A DNA stretch of 23,427 bases from Phallusia fumigata (lineage: Eukaryota > Chordata > Ascidiacea > Phlebobranchia > Ascidiidae). Both the position numbers and the translations under genes were made by a program. Below the pieces are notes generated by a model, which saw only the letters and a list, made by a program, of their open reading frames with translations, did not search any database and was not told the origin of the DNA. The DNA is taken from the NCBI GenBank assembly GCA_008931825.1, contig QXVZ01024987.1, positions 1 to 23,427 of the forward strand, written 5' to 3'. This document shows positions 1-13,200 of this stretch, piece after piece. The first letter of the stretch is position 1; every line of letters starts with the position of its first letter.

Positions 1-322
1 TTACCTTTACCTAATAACAGTCACAAATTCTTTAGATCAAGCCACTAAAAGTTTTGCTTCAGACCAACCCCCCTTAACATAAAGAAGGTTTAACTTTATC
101 TTTGTTGTGTTTTATTTTCATGAATAAAACCATTGTTCATTTCAGATGTGTAGGATTTTAAATTGGAAAAATACAAACTCAACTTTGAAACACATTAATG
201 TCTTGGCAAAAAACTCTAGAATATCCGCAGTGCTGTCAAATGTCGATATGTTTTAGTCTCATGCTTTGGCTTATGTTTATCCAATTTAATTACTATTTAT
301 CAAAGCACATACTTTCGTTTAG
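1..322. other. intron or upstream sequence of RGS22, no gene seen
   Basis: AT-rich sequence before the first visible exon. It ends in a pyrimidine-rich acceptor (ACTTTCGTTTAG). I found no open exon, repeat or RNA gene. Confidence 0.6.
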
Positions 323-1289
323 TGCTTGGATAAGGAGCAGGGAATAGCCTGGATTAAGGAAAACAGATTCCCGGTGTTTTTGCAAAGTGAACTGTATATG
401 GAATACAGGTAAATACCTAACTATGTAATTCAACATTTTCTATTGCACTGTACGATTTATCAGCAAGTCACTGTTTTTTTATAGGGACTAAATCAACAGA
501 ATGCTACGTAAGAATAAAAAATGGCCCTCTTTACTGTAAAAATTCTTTACAAATTTGAAAAATTCTTTAAGATTCAGTATTCTGAGCAATCTACTTTGAG
601 TGGCATTGCTACAACCCAATGAAACATGACAGGTCAAAGCAAATTAATGTAAAAACTTTTCAAAACAAAAAAAATGCTGTGAGGCAGGTCGTTTAAAGGG
701 CCCCTAATGATGACACACCCAAGCATTTTTGCACCCACTGAAGTTAAAAAGGAAAACAAACAAACGTATTATTTCATGCAGGTTGGCGAAGCTACTTGCC
801 CAAATCGAGACAAACAAGGGTGGAATTAAACTGACAATTGACAGAGATTTCAAACCCTGGTATAAAGCGGAACAGGTAAGCAGGAATTTATAAGTGTGTG
901 GAAAAAATAATGGTGGCAAGAATCTGTAATATATTGTCTGCAGAAACAATAGCATTTCACACAGACAGTGTTATGCCTGAAATTTAACATGATTTTGATG
1001 AGATAAGACAGAATTTTTCTTCCTATAGCTAAGAAAATGCTGTCTTAATTTCTTCAAATTTGCTCACTGATAGATGGGTATATAAAGTTGTGCACTGTAA
1101 CTTTGACCCCAGTTGACCCATCGGTTCACCCACAGGTCCCCAAAACATAATTTAACTTTTGTTTTTATCTAGGAAATCAGAGCAGCCACACCTGTTGACC
1201 AAACTGAGGAATTAATTCAGAAACTGAGCGTCACTCTCGGCTCCTCAACCACCACACAAACTATGCAGTGGTACAGCATTGCTAAACAG
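323..1289 (+). CDS. RGS22: RGS22 exons 1-3 visible: N-terminal conserved block
   Basis: Three exons (323-408, 782-875, 1173-1289) encode visible residues 1-99. They start CLDKEQGIAWIKENRF and continue through EYRLAKLLAQIE and DFKPWYKAEQ. The aromatic/leucine spacing (F..FL...LY.EYRLAKLL) resembles helices of an RGS fold, and the block is among the parts best conserved with vertebrate RGS22 by memory. The first codon is complete at the acceptor (phase 0) and there is no upstream methionine in the exon, so this is not the start of the protein. Introns are 373 and 297 nt. Confidence 0.85.
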
Positions 1290-4200
1290 GTGAAAACCAA
1301 GTCAAATACTATTGATATTACAATTAAATAAACAGAACGTTATTCGTTACAAATGTCATCATCAGTAATACAACGAGGCTTTTTACTTCAAGAACAAATT
1401 GATGACAGTATGTTTTTCTCACAAAATATATTAGATTTTTAATTATCACCATTGGTTGGAAATTATATTCATACACTAACTGCGCAAGCCGATACTTTCG
1501 TGAAATGTGAAATGTTTGGTTACCTTATATCGATTTTTTTGACAATGTGATTTTGTATTAAAGAAAAGGTCACAATCTTCGCCCAAGGAGTCACGTTAAG
1601 CGAATTCTAAGGGCTAATTAAGCAACCACCTCCCCTCAATGATAGCAAACACCCCAGTGGGCCACCCACGGTCAGAATCACTGGAGTAAATCAACGTATA
1701 AATCAGTTTTCCATCTCAGGTCGAGGACTCGAGTAAATTGGACAACCTCCCAACTAGAGTGTCGGCTCCGGTGCCATTGTTACGTCGCCGCACCAGCTCT
1801 TCTCGACCAATCAGCGTCGAGAGCCGCCGCAATGACGTAGCTGATGACGCGGACTCGTACTTGGATGACGTCATTGACACGTCAGAGGTGACGAGACGGG
1901 TTCTTAAATTAAAATATATATGACATGAAAAAATAATGCGACATTTTTTTCAGGCACCAGCACCTATGTTGACAGCAATATCAAGCCAAGCGACCTTGTA
2001 AGTTTTTTTTGTTTTTTGAAACAAATCTAAACAATTTACAAATCAGTGGTTTCCAACTTTTTTTGCTTCGTCGGCACACGTTCGTCGGGACTTATAAATC
2101 GCGGCTCCCGTAGCGGCATACATAGCCATTACAAAATGAACATTATAAATTGAACTGCCATTTTGCATTATATCTATGAGGTATATACACCATTTATGTC
2201 AGTTGGTTTTGCAAACATTATTCACCACCATACCTGGTGAAACCCGATGGAAAAATAATTCTAATAAATTGAAATTGGTGGCGGCACCTCTAAGCCTTGC
2301 AAATGGCCCCCAGTTGGAACTGTGTTGTTAGCAGTTTGTTACAGTTTAAGTTTATTAGGGAGACACATCGTTTTCACTTTTTTTAACGTCCCCCGTAAGG
2401 AAAAAATCGTCAAAGTTTTCTCAAACAAATTTACACACTTAAGAGATGGGTATCTTAAATTGTGCACAGTAATTTTTTACCCCGTTTAACCATCGGTTGA
2501 CCCACAGGCCCCTAAAATGTAAAAATTTATAAACTGGTGTATTTATTTCTGCGTTATAATATACTGCTATATCATTTTATAGTCGGTACATTACAAACAT
2601 TAAATTGCATTTTGGGAGTTTGGGGTTGATTTCATTGTAAATTATGTTGTAATTAAGTCTTTTTTTGCTCACAAAACTTGGACTAATAATTTCACTTGTT
2701 CTAAATGCAGAATGCACACACAAACCGAGCGCTCCCCGTCGTCTGTAACCTTCTCTCCTGCGCTACCTAGCGGTTACCCGATTCACGACGAAGAAGCCGC
2801 ACGAGTCGTCCCTGTGCAAATTCACTCAACAACACAAGGTACTGAAAAAAAAACAAAATGTCAGGTTTGGGGACAAAAATACTTACGCCAACAATGTTTT
2901 AAGGTGACGTCACAAATATATGACGTAACAAACGAATTCTCGCTGTATTATTTTTATCTATTTAATGCTAGTCGGTGACAAACTTTTCGAGAATAACTTT
3001 TCGTATTTTAACAAATTGTTTTAACTAACTGTCGTAACCAGTACGTTTGAAATACTTGTACTGACTATAACAACAGCGATTGTCGAAACATTTAAAATAC
3101 AATGTATTCACTGTATCTAGGTTCTCTGTCAGTTATGTTGTTAAATCAAGCTACTCTTGTGTTTATAATTCATTTTTTCCATTATAAGTTAGGGCAATAT
3201 TAAAAAGCTTATGGAAACCAGCCTATATAACTAACCACCCATGTTTCCGATTTCACTTTTTCCTACTCGGAATTTGTATCAAATTCACTCTCAAAGAGAC
3301 ATTTCATCCTAAATTCACCGTAAAAATCTCCGCAGTGAGTCGAGTTGTTACAATCGAACCCGAACCGTCTGACGATGAGAGCGATCAGGGAGTTGGAAGC
3401 GAGAGCGACGAGAGTCAAGTGGATGTCGAAAAAGAAGAAGCACAACCTCCAAGTACCTGCAGTTGCATAAGTTACTTGTCACCCTCATGTGTTTGAGGGG
3501 GACTTTTATCTGATGGTATTTCTTGTGTCGCAATGACGTCATGCGTATGTCAGCGGCTACGTCACAATCCTACGTTTGAGGTCATACTGTAACGCAGGGG
3601 TGGGGGATCTGTGGCTCGTTCGACTAATTAATGTTTAAAACTACACAACATAGTATCAAAATTTAAAACTAGTATTCCCTTGAGATGACCTCGCCAAATA
3701 TTGGTTTTAATTCAGCATTCAACCGTTATATGACGTCAAACTTTCTTGGGTATTTTTATGCGGAATTTGAAATTTAATTCGTTTATTATTTGTTCTCAGA
3801 AACTTACTCATTTTCCATAACTGGCCTCGACTCTTACGCAAGTGTGTTCGTTGCCATGGCGATGAAGGACGCGTACACAGCGTTGGTATCAAATCTCGAT
3901 TCCAAGCAAATAAACGACGTGAATCTGGATCCCATAATCCCGCAGTCGCCACGTGGTTCAACGCTGAGCGAACTCGTTCCAGCGGTGAGAAAAAAATTGT
4001 TTTTTCAGTTAAAAGCTTTCTGCACAAATGTTTCAGTAATTTTGGAAGCTTAATTTTGGGGATGCACGCTATGTAATTTCGAGTCACTGTTGACCTTAAT
4101 ATTGGCCGCCAAATTTTTCGCAAAATTATATTAGTTTTGTTTGTTTGATATTCTTAACTTGCTATGGACTCTGTTTCTGTTCATTTGCAGGTTTTCTCTG

Positions 4201-7200
4201 AAGCTTTGCTAGAACACGAAACTAAGCGGCTCCAAAACAGGTTTGTATGGACGATGTTACAACAAAAATCCTTAAAAACTACTACAAGTGAATAAAAATT
4301 TAATATTTAGCAAAAAACGTGTGAATAAATAAGAACCAAAACCTGACGCTTTGTAAATATAATTGTTGTAACTGGATCCAAAACAGAATTTTTATTTTCA
4401 CATAAACGTTTCAATGTAATAAAATATTTATTGATCAAGATATCATTCTAAAGCTAATACTAATAATTTTGTATTAATGAATTATAGGGTCCAAAAGGTT
4501 TATCAATTGTAAGGGCTCAGTTTTCTTTTCTTATTGTAGTGATACAAAAATACATTTTACAAACTAAATTTTCGGAGCTGGTATTATTAGCTTTGAATGT
4601 CAGTTAAAGTGGGCCATGGAATAAAAAAGGTTTGGAACCACTGGTCTATCTACTGAACCTAGTACATTTTGTAAAACTAAAACCCATTTTTGATCATTGT
4701 GTTGGGCCATGTTTCACAACAAATCACTTTACACTGTCTTGATTGTGGTGTTTTTTTTTTAAACAAAAAAAATTTTCAACCTCATTGAAACTTTCCAGGG
4801 AAACTCAGACGTCAGATGGCGCTGCAGAGCAGCCCCGCCGCAAATCGATCACATTTAAAACCAAGGTAGGTTTTTGACGTCATGAGTTTACGTCACATCA
4901 TATCTGCGCCTAACGTAACGTTTTCGTCACATGCAGATCGACGACGAGGTGGACTCCGTGTTCTCTGACGAAAGCAACGAATCAGAACTCGCCACGTCCC
5001 CTCGAAAGTTGGAACTTGCCGGTAACTATTCCTAAATTTGTTATTTCCGTCTTACCAATGCGTGGTACATCAGTGTAGATGGGGTGTCAGTTCATGAAAA
5101 ATATGTGCGAGGAAGGCAGTGCCGCACCCCAGTTGTGCCAACAACATCAGAAAAAAGGCTGACAGGACGCCACTTTATACAGAAGATTTCCCCATGCTAA
5201 AAGGAAATTCGGCATCGTGCAGAAAGTATGTAGAGTAGGCCCTCAGCAGAAGAAAGTCAGTCGAGGAACTACAGACAACAGCCAGAGCAGTTGGAAACAT
5301 AGTTCATACTGATGTCCAACATGCAGGGTGGCATTGTGTATCGACAATTGTTTTGGAAGGTTTTGCCGTGTATGGCCGACTTGGACAGGGTTCTATCAGT
5401 GCAGGATTACTTGGTGAGACCCTAAACAAGTGGTATCTAGTCGAGACGGAATTTCGACTTTATAGTTAGGTTATTCATTATAAGTGAAGAATTTTTATGT
5501 AGACAAGTGGTTCCAAACCTTTCATACTACCTTATATCACTTCTTGTCTAATAGGGGGGAATGAAAGTCGAAAAATAGGCAAATGAGAATGCATTAAAGG
5601 AAGGTTGGTAACCACTGCCCTAAGTAAGATATAATGTCTGATGCCATTCCCTTTAAATTACGCCACCTGGTGCCGAAAAGTTTAAAAATATACATGAACT
5701 TTAATAATATGAATACATGTTACCTTAAATTTTTATCAATGAACAAAGTAACAGAAATATGTTTTAGGTCAATTAATGCAACACACTTAGCAAATAAGAG
5801 TATTTTTGGGGGCTATTAAAGTTATTTTGCTTGTTGATGCGGTCGACAGGATTTTTTCCCATTCGATTTTTAGATTCTGGCAACTTGAAGAAATTCCGAT
5901 CCTTTTTGCAAGGCACTGTTGGTGAAAAGTTGTTGGATTTGTGGCTCGACATCGATAAAAGCCGTTTTGGGATGAAGAACAAGAAAATTCAGAGGTACAC
6001 GAGTCAAAAACAAAACAAGAGTTTTTACCTTTCCGTTATTTTCAGACCTAAAATTTTTTAAATTAAATATTGTAAACTGTCGCTGCGAATCAGTCGAAAA
6101 CGTTTCTTTCATTATTGTTCTTTGAATCAGTTTTTGGAAAATGTAACTTAAAACACTTAACCTGAGGTTACGCTCCTGTCAAGGGTTCGAATCCCACCGG
6201 AGGCTAGATTTTTTGAAAAATTTTTCAAACTTTTTTCAATTTATTTTTCGAAAATTAACAGGTTACAGTTTTTTCACTTTAATAAATTTAAACCTTCAGA
6301 TAAAAATTTTGTTGTAAAAATACCTTTTCTGGTTTGGATAATTTTTCAAATTTTGCCTCAGGAAGCCTGATGGAAAATCAATTTACAAAAACCAGCATTA
6401 TTATTTTGTGTCCGAATTTTTTCGCATTACGTAAGTTGGCTTAGTGTACCAATGTAAGTTAATCTAATATTATGTGGTTTTACAGAAACCTGCGATGCCT
6501 ACATTATATGCCGAAATATAAACATTTTAAGTACGATTTAAAGATTGTTGTGTAATTTAGCATCATTTTGTGTTACTATAGTTACCTACAGCGCATGNCC
6601 GGTCCACTGACGAGGCAGACACGAGCTAGGTTGGAAAGGCTGAAGTCGGCGGCCACGACCAGGACAAGGTAGGTTTCATGCAAGGCAGTGGTTCTTGGCC
6701 TTTTTCTACTTATTACCCATTTCTGTTCCGTTTTTCTGTTTCATACGGTTCTACAAAACCTACCTTTTTTGATAGTTTTGCTTTATTCGGTATAAAACAG
6801 TGTTATTTTCAGCTAACAGGTTCAGCTAATTGCGTACCTGCTACCCTGTTATTAATAACAAAGGGTAGTTACCGCAATGTTAGGAATCAGCGGTTTAGGG
6901 CTTCGCGACACACGAATTTAAAGTGTTTTATCAATCGTTTTTTTTAAACGAACGTTTTTTTTGATTAGCGGTAAAGAAAACATCTGTGTCAGTGTTTTTA
7001 TCCACTTTTTTAATCACGTACCACTATTCTGTCATCGCGTAGTATCTCGTTACAAATTAAACAGGCTTATACTAAGCTAAAAACAAAATTGGTTATGTGT
7101 CAGTACAGTACCCGATAAGTATAATAAAAACTTTAAATTATTTTTCTTGTGGAAATAACAAGGTCTGGTGTGTCACCTGTTTTCAGTTTGGAAAGCACTA

Positions 7201-10200
7201 ATCTAGGGCAACAGAAACTGCTTGTGCCCTAAGCGTTGTGATTTTTTGCTGCTTGACAATTGAAATGTTTCTGAATATAATCTAAAAGTCATCAGTTTTT
7301 TTGAAAACTTCCATATTTTGCGCAAATCGTTGTGTGTTAAATTTCAGAAAAAGTGCCCCAGTTGTTATCCGGCCACGTGCCATAACGTCACCAGCTAGCT
7401 CTGTTACGTCAGAATCGACGGTGAAAGGGAGTCCAGCGATGGAAAGTATGCTGCAAGCTTTGTTGCATGACACTAAGGCTGGATGGTTCTTCACGAGGTT
7501 CTGTGAGCAGTCGAATAACAAGGTGACATTCCTGGACATAGTGTGGCTACAATAAAAAATGTTTTTATTCACTTTTCTTCACAAGAGCTGATTTAAAAGC
7601 ATTAATGACCCCCTTGGAAACAGCATTTTTAGCAATATTTATGTATTTATTAAAGGACAAACTGTTTTTTTGTCATGTTTCAGTTGTGGAGCAATTCTGT
7701 ACATTTCTGGTTCAACCTGCAAGATTACAGAAGATCTTTTTACACCGAAATTTATGATCATTTTATCATTCGCAAGAAGTCGCAGGTAACTTGATTTTAT
7801 TGTCGAGTTTCTTGTCTGTCGTGGTTCCCAATTTTTTCGTGCATTCCCCCATGAGCTTACAAAGTAATATTCAAATGTTCGGAACCACAGGTATACCTTT
7901 AAAGTACTTATCATGAATAACTGAATTATGAAGTGGAAATTCCTCCTTTAATTCATAAAATTGTAGGAAACCTCTGTGCTAGTGACAAAAAAACATTTTT
8001 TAAAGATATTAGTTTTTACTGATCTCCGAAAATTCCTTGGTTTTACAGACCCTCTATTCCACATACATAGTGGGGGGTTCCCCAGAAGACATCGAGGTTA
8101 CCATGGAGACGAGACGCGGCATCCGTGTCCGACTCGACCCACCGTTCGAGGATCTATTTGACGAGGCGGAGGAATATGTTTTAAAACTGTTGATCGTCCC
8201 TTGGAACCGAATGTTGGGATTGGATCGCGACAGCTACGGAAAAGTAAACTATTTTTTGTGGATTTTATATCGTCGGTGGCCGGAACAACGCCTGAATGCG
8301 TTTTGCTCGTGTTCGTCCACTGCCGAGCTGAGTTGGGCTAATTTAAGTTTATTTCGCTTGGTGAAAGAAATCGTAGCGACACAATATCACTAAAACAATC
8401 ACCAAATCGGAGATAGCTGCGCAACGTTAGGAGGCGCAAAAATAATGGAGGGCACTATTGGTGGATCAAGGTTGAACGCGCGGCAGCTACACCGTCATTA
8501 CAAGGCAGTTTTGCTGATAATATTTACACTGTAGTGTTGAAGTTATGCCAATTGTGTATTTTCTACTGCTACAAAAAACATAGAAACAAAAATAAAAACA
8601 AAAAACTTGTTTGAAGAAGAAATTTATTTTGCAACTTAAATGTGAATGTGATAGGTGAGAATAAGATTGAAACGAGGTTCCAGCGTTCTCATGCACAGTC
8701 GCATTTCGCCATTAACCCCTGAACGTCTCTCCCATTTTTGCCTTTGATTAACTTTTAAATATTCGCGGTACATTAGTTTGAGAAGCACCAGGTTGAAATA
8801 ATAAGCGTTTTTTTGTGTTCAGATTGAACTGGTTGACCAAGAAAGAAGTTTGAACGTCACTTCCAAGTACATGGCGTTCATCAACAGACGAGGAATACTA
8901 AAGGAGGTATTTGTAAATGTAACTCATTTTTCTACAATTGTATCGAAGATTTTAAAGGTAAAAATATTCTATTGCTCAGAGGGTATAAGAGAGTGTAAGT
9001 GCCCCGCTGCTTGCCGCGAGATTAAAAATTTGTGGTACAACTCTTGTGGTACAAGAGAAGAGATTTAGAAACCACAGGCCCGCGCCAAACATTGTGGTTG
9101 CCTGTTTGCAGCAAGCAAACGCGCTTAAAGATATTGCAATCGCAAAAAATACATTTACTTTTTGAAATTTACAGAAGAAAGCTTCTGTTCCAACCGAGCA
9201 GCAGTCTATTGATAAATACGAGGAAGACCTCTGGCTGAAAGTTTCCGAAGAATTCCGAAGTTATACTTTCGATGAGATCGTGAGAAATCGGATCGAACTC
9301 GAGCATTTCCGAAGATTCCTGGACGACCGCTTTGTCAAGTAAGTCTTCTGCAACGTTAAAAATAACATATCGAGAGACCGGGAAAAATCTGTGATCGCCG
9401 AGTAATGAGTAATTATGTCGGTACTCGCAAAGTGATGAGTAATTTGGACACAAGTAGCCAAATAACGAGTAATTGGCGACATTGTTCACGGAGTAACAAG
9501 TTGCAGAGTCACGAGTCATTATTGCAGTACTCGTCGACAAACGAGTAATTAGCGAAACTACTCGGCGATAAACGAGTAGTTTGCGAAACTGCTTGCCGAG
9601 TGACGAGTAAACGGAGACATAACTTAGCGAGTCAATAACCAAGTAGTTAGCGTTAGTACTCGCCGATAAGCGAGTAGTTAGCGAAACTACTCGTTGGTAA
9701 ACGAGTAAATAGCGACACCGCTTGGCGTGTAACGAGCAATTGTGACAGTACTCGGAATTAAACGAGTCATTGTGACAGTACTCGCCGATAAACGAGTGAA
9801 GGGGAATACAACTCGCAAAGCGATATTAGTTGTGACACAACTAGCCCATAACGAGTAATTATCGACATTATTTGCCGAGTAACGAGTAAATGGAAATAGA
9901 ACTCGGCGTGAAACGAGTGATTGGGAAACAACTAACAAAGTAACCAGGGTATATCCTCTTTTTCATGCAGTTTCACATATTCACAAAAAAGCATTAATTG
10001 GCGTTTGCTGGATCGTCTGATGTGATTAAACTCTCAATATCCAACATAATTGCAGGACAGATCTGCTATGCTGGCTAGACATCGAATCGTTTAAGCGTCT
10101 CCCGCATCAGGCAAGCGAAAAACGAGACGAGAAAGCGAAGGAAATAAAGTTAAAATATCTGCACAAGAAATATTTCTTCGGCCCTAACAGCCCAGCTACT

Positions 10201-13200
10201 AAAGATGAACAAAATCAGGTTTGCAACCAAAAAAATATAAATCAAATTTGTTTTCAGCTGAGTAGCAAACGTAGAAATTCAATTGTTGTACGTTTTTGGT
10301 AAAATCGACGCATTATTATTACTTATATGTTCAATTACTTAACTTGCGACAAAGTTTACTGGGTTTTGTTTCTTACATGAGGTATAACGTTCCACTTTGT
10401 TTTGAAACAAATGTAACATACATTTTTATAGTGTTTAAAACTACATTTTAGTTTATTCCACACAATTTATTGCATGGGAAAAATTTTAACATTAGCTTTT
10501 TGTAATTTAAAATCAGCTTTCTTTTAAAACGCTTTTTGTACAATTAAATAGGTTGCTTCAATAGCAGTATAACGTTCCTTAAGTTACAACAGGTTATAAC
10601 GTTCCTTATTTGTCCATTTTTGTGTATCCAATTGCAAGTACGATGCAAACCACTACTAGGTTGTAGATTTATATTGACCTAGGTCGGAACTTGTCAAAAC
10701 CTCTATATCTTCACACAGGCGGTGTTGGATGGTGGCGGATGGGGTCGCACGCTTAAAGAACGGCCGACCACTGAACTTATCATCGAAGTGCAGAAATATG
10801 TTAAGCAACGAATCGACAGAAGATGGCTGCCCTTGTTCCTCGCCACGGAAGACTTCATGGTAAGCAATGGACCAGTGCTCCACGACCTTTTTTTCATTAA
10901 CGTTACACTTTTATGTTTTTCGACGAGGCCGCCTTGGTAACAAAAAAGATCGATAAAGTGTTCTTGTGTTGTCATGTCACTCGCATTTCGTTATCAGGCT
11001 CAATCATAATATAACTCTACAAATGACTATAAGATTATTAACTAAAACTTGAGATTAAACTATAAGATTAAATATGGGCAAGAATGAATGTAGGTAAAGT
11101 TGTGCTTTGTTATTTTTTCCGATTTAAAAAAAAAACTTTTTTCTTTTTTTCAAACTGACTAATGCTTGAGTAGGTGTACTAAAACCTTCCAAAGCACAAG
11201 CGCAATCATATGACGTCACTGTTCCATTACGTCATAGGAACGTCAGAGACCGAAATCCCAGATGTCGGAAGTTGCCGAAGACGTGGTGTTGCAGAAAAAG
11301 AAGAAACGCGGCGAACCGTGGCGGGGAAGCATTATGACGTCGAATAGAGAGCTTCGATAGTCTTTGCACGCAGAAAGCGGTTTCCCAAACGAGCTTCATG
11401 TTGTCAACTGTTTAAAAAAGTTTAAATAAAGAAAAACAGCATTCTAGACATTTTTTAGTTTATCGTCACAGACGACCACACGAAACTTGTTGGAACCCCC
11501 GCTTTCATCGTACAAAGTCAAACTTACAACAAACTAAAATCATAGTTTATCACTAAAAAGTCACTTTTTGTCGTTCACATGACTTAATTTCCACTCCTGT
11601 TCAGCTGTTGGACAATCGCTGGCAATCGTCATCACGTGATCTCATGGAGTTTCGTCGCGCGCTCTCCAACCCCGTCACAGCTGGTCAGTTTCGCCGCTAC
11701 GTGTCGCTCAAGGGCGAGTTTCTCGAGAATGACGTGTTGTTCTGGCTGGAGGTCCAGAAATACAAGGTTTTTGTACAATTTTTTTTTAAGGGGTACTCTT
11801 CCATTGGAATTACACGCGTTGTTTTCACTTTGTTTGTTTTTTTTCTGCCTAACGCTGGTTTGGTCAAGAAACTGTTATTTCAATATCTTTACCATTCAAT
11901 GTTTGTAAGAGAGCAGCGGTCCTCAGAGGGGGTTTGCCTATTAGGGGGAAATTTCGTGTTTGTAAGAGGCGAATTTGTTTAAAATGTAATTTTTCAAAAA
12001 AAAATCAATTGCAAGAGCTCATGTACTCACTGTAGAGTTTGTAGGAATAAAAACTAAAATGACCAACAAAGCTGTGAATTAAATTACAAGTTAACTTTTT
12101 CACAGCGCTTTTTGAATCCATGTGTCTTTTCCTCAGGATTTTTGCCACAACCACAACGAGGCGTCGGCCATAGAGACCAAGGTGATATCAATAATGAATT
12201 GTTTCATCAACTCCCACATACCACCATCGCTACAAATCGATATCTCGGTGGAAATGGCTGAAAAACTGATCGAAAAGCGAAGGGAACTTGGTCCGTACGT
12301 GTTCAGGGAAGCCCAGGTTCGTTGTTAAAGTTTTTTATATTTCTAACCTAGAATTAAGCTGCTTTTCAGGTCCGTGTCTTGTGTGTAAAAATATGTATAT
12401 TTCGACAAAAATGCATCATCAGTATCTTCTTCAAATAGATTATTTTACGAAAATACGAAAGTAACAAGCAAGTTTAAAGCATTACGTCATACTCCTGTGA
12501 TGTCATCATAATATAATCAGAAAAATAACTTAAATGTGCCAGAAGCTTGGTTTCTTCAGCCAAATACGTCGTTAGCGCTCATTTCACGTAGCTTTTTCTT
12601 TTAAAAACATTGATTAGAAAATGTTGCAGTTATAAATGAAGCCAATAAATGAAGAGACTGGGCCAGGGGCTCCCCAACGGGGGAATTCCCACCAGGGGAG
12701 ATTTTTTAATGCAAATAGTGATTCTCCGGTAATCCTGGTTCCCTCATTTACAGTTGACTGTATTCCGGGTCTTGTTTCCCTACTGGGGCCAATTCTGCGA
12801 TTTCCGCAAAACTCTGGGCGAGGAGAAGCTCTCTACCACCCTCGAGCGGCAGCGAAAGAAGAGGAAAGAGAAATTGCGCAAACAGATGCGAGAGCAGGAG
12901 GAGGAAGCGCTTAGAGTGAGTATGACGTCACTGTTTCAATGCTAGAGTCGGCATGCAAAAAAGCCGTACATTTTTAGTCACATTTTTTCCATTTAAATTG
13001 GAACATCGGTAAGTTATACCCCTCTGACAAATAAGGGGTTAGCTTCGACGGCTATTCGGATTACTATTGAATAATTACGCAGTTACAAAAATGCCTATAA
13101 ATAGGTAATTTTTAGATTCAATCTACAAAGTTTAAAAGGTTTTAAACACGTTTCAGTGTAGGCCAGCACAACATACAGCCCATGAGNTTTAAATTGTTAC

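Noticed and set aside
704-955. 83-aa minus-strand open frame
   Set aside because: Antisense to RGS22 exon 782-875 and low-complexity; no support.
3719-4123. 134-aa minus-strand open frame
   Set aside because: It is the antisense shadow of RGS22 exon 3800-3984.
9169-9642. 157-aa minus-strand open frame
   Set aside because: It runs through a real plus-strand RGS22 exon and the minisatellite; its composition follows the repeat period and it has no splice or homology support.
9360-9945. CRISPR-like array
   Set aside because: Units are degenerate, contiguous and without unique spacers, in a eukaryotic intron; it is a minisatellite.
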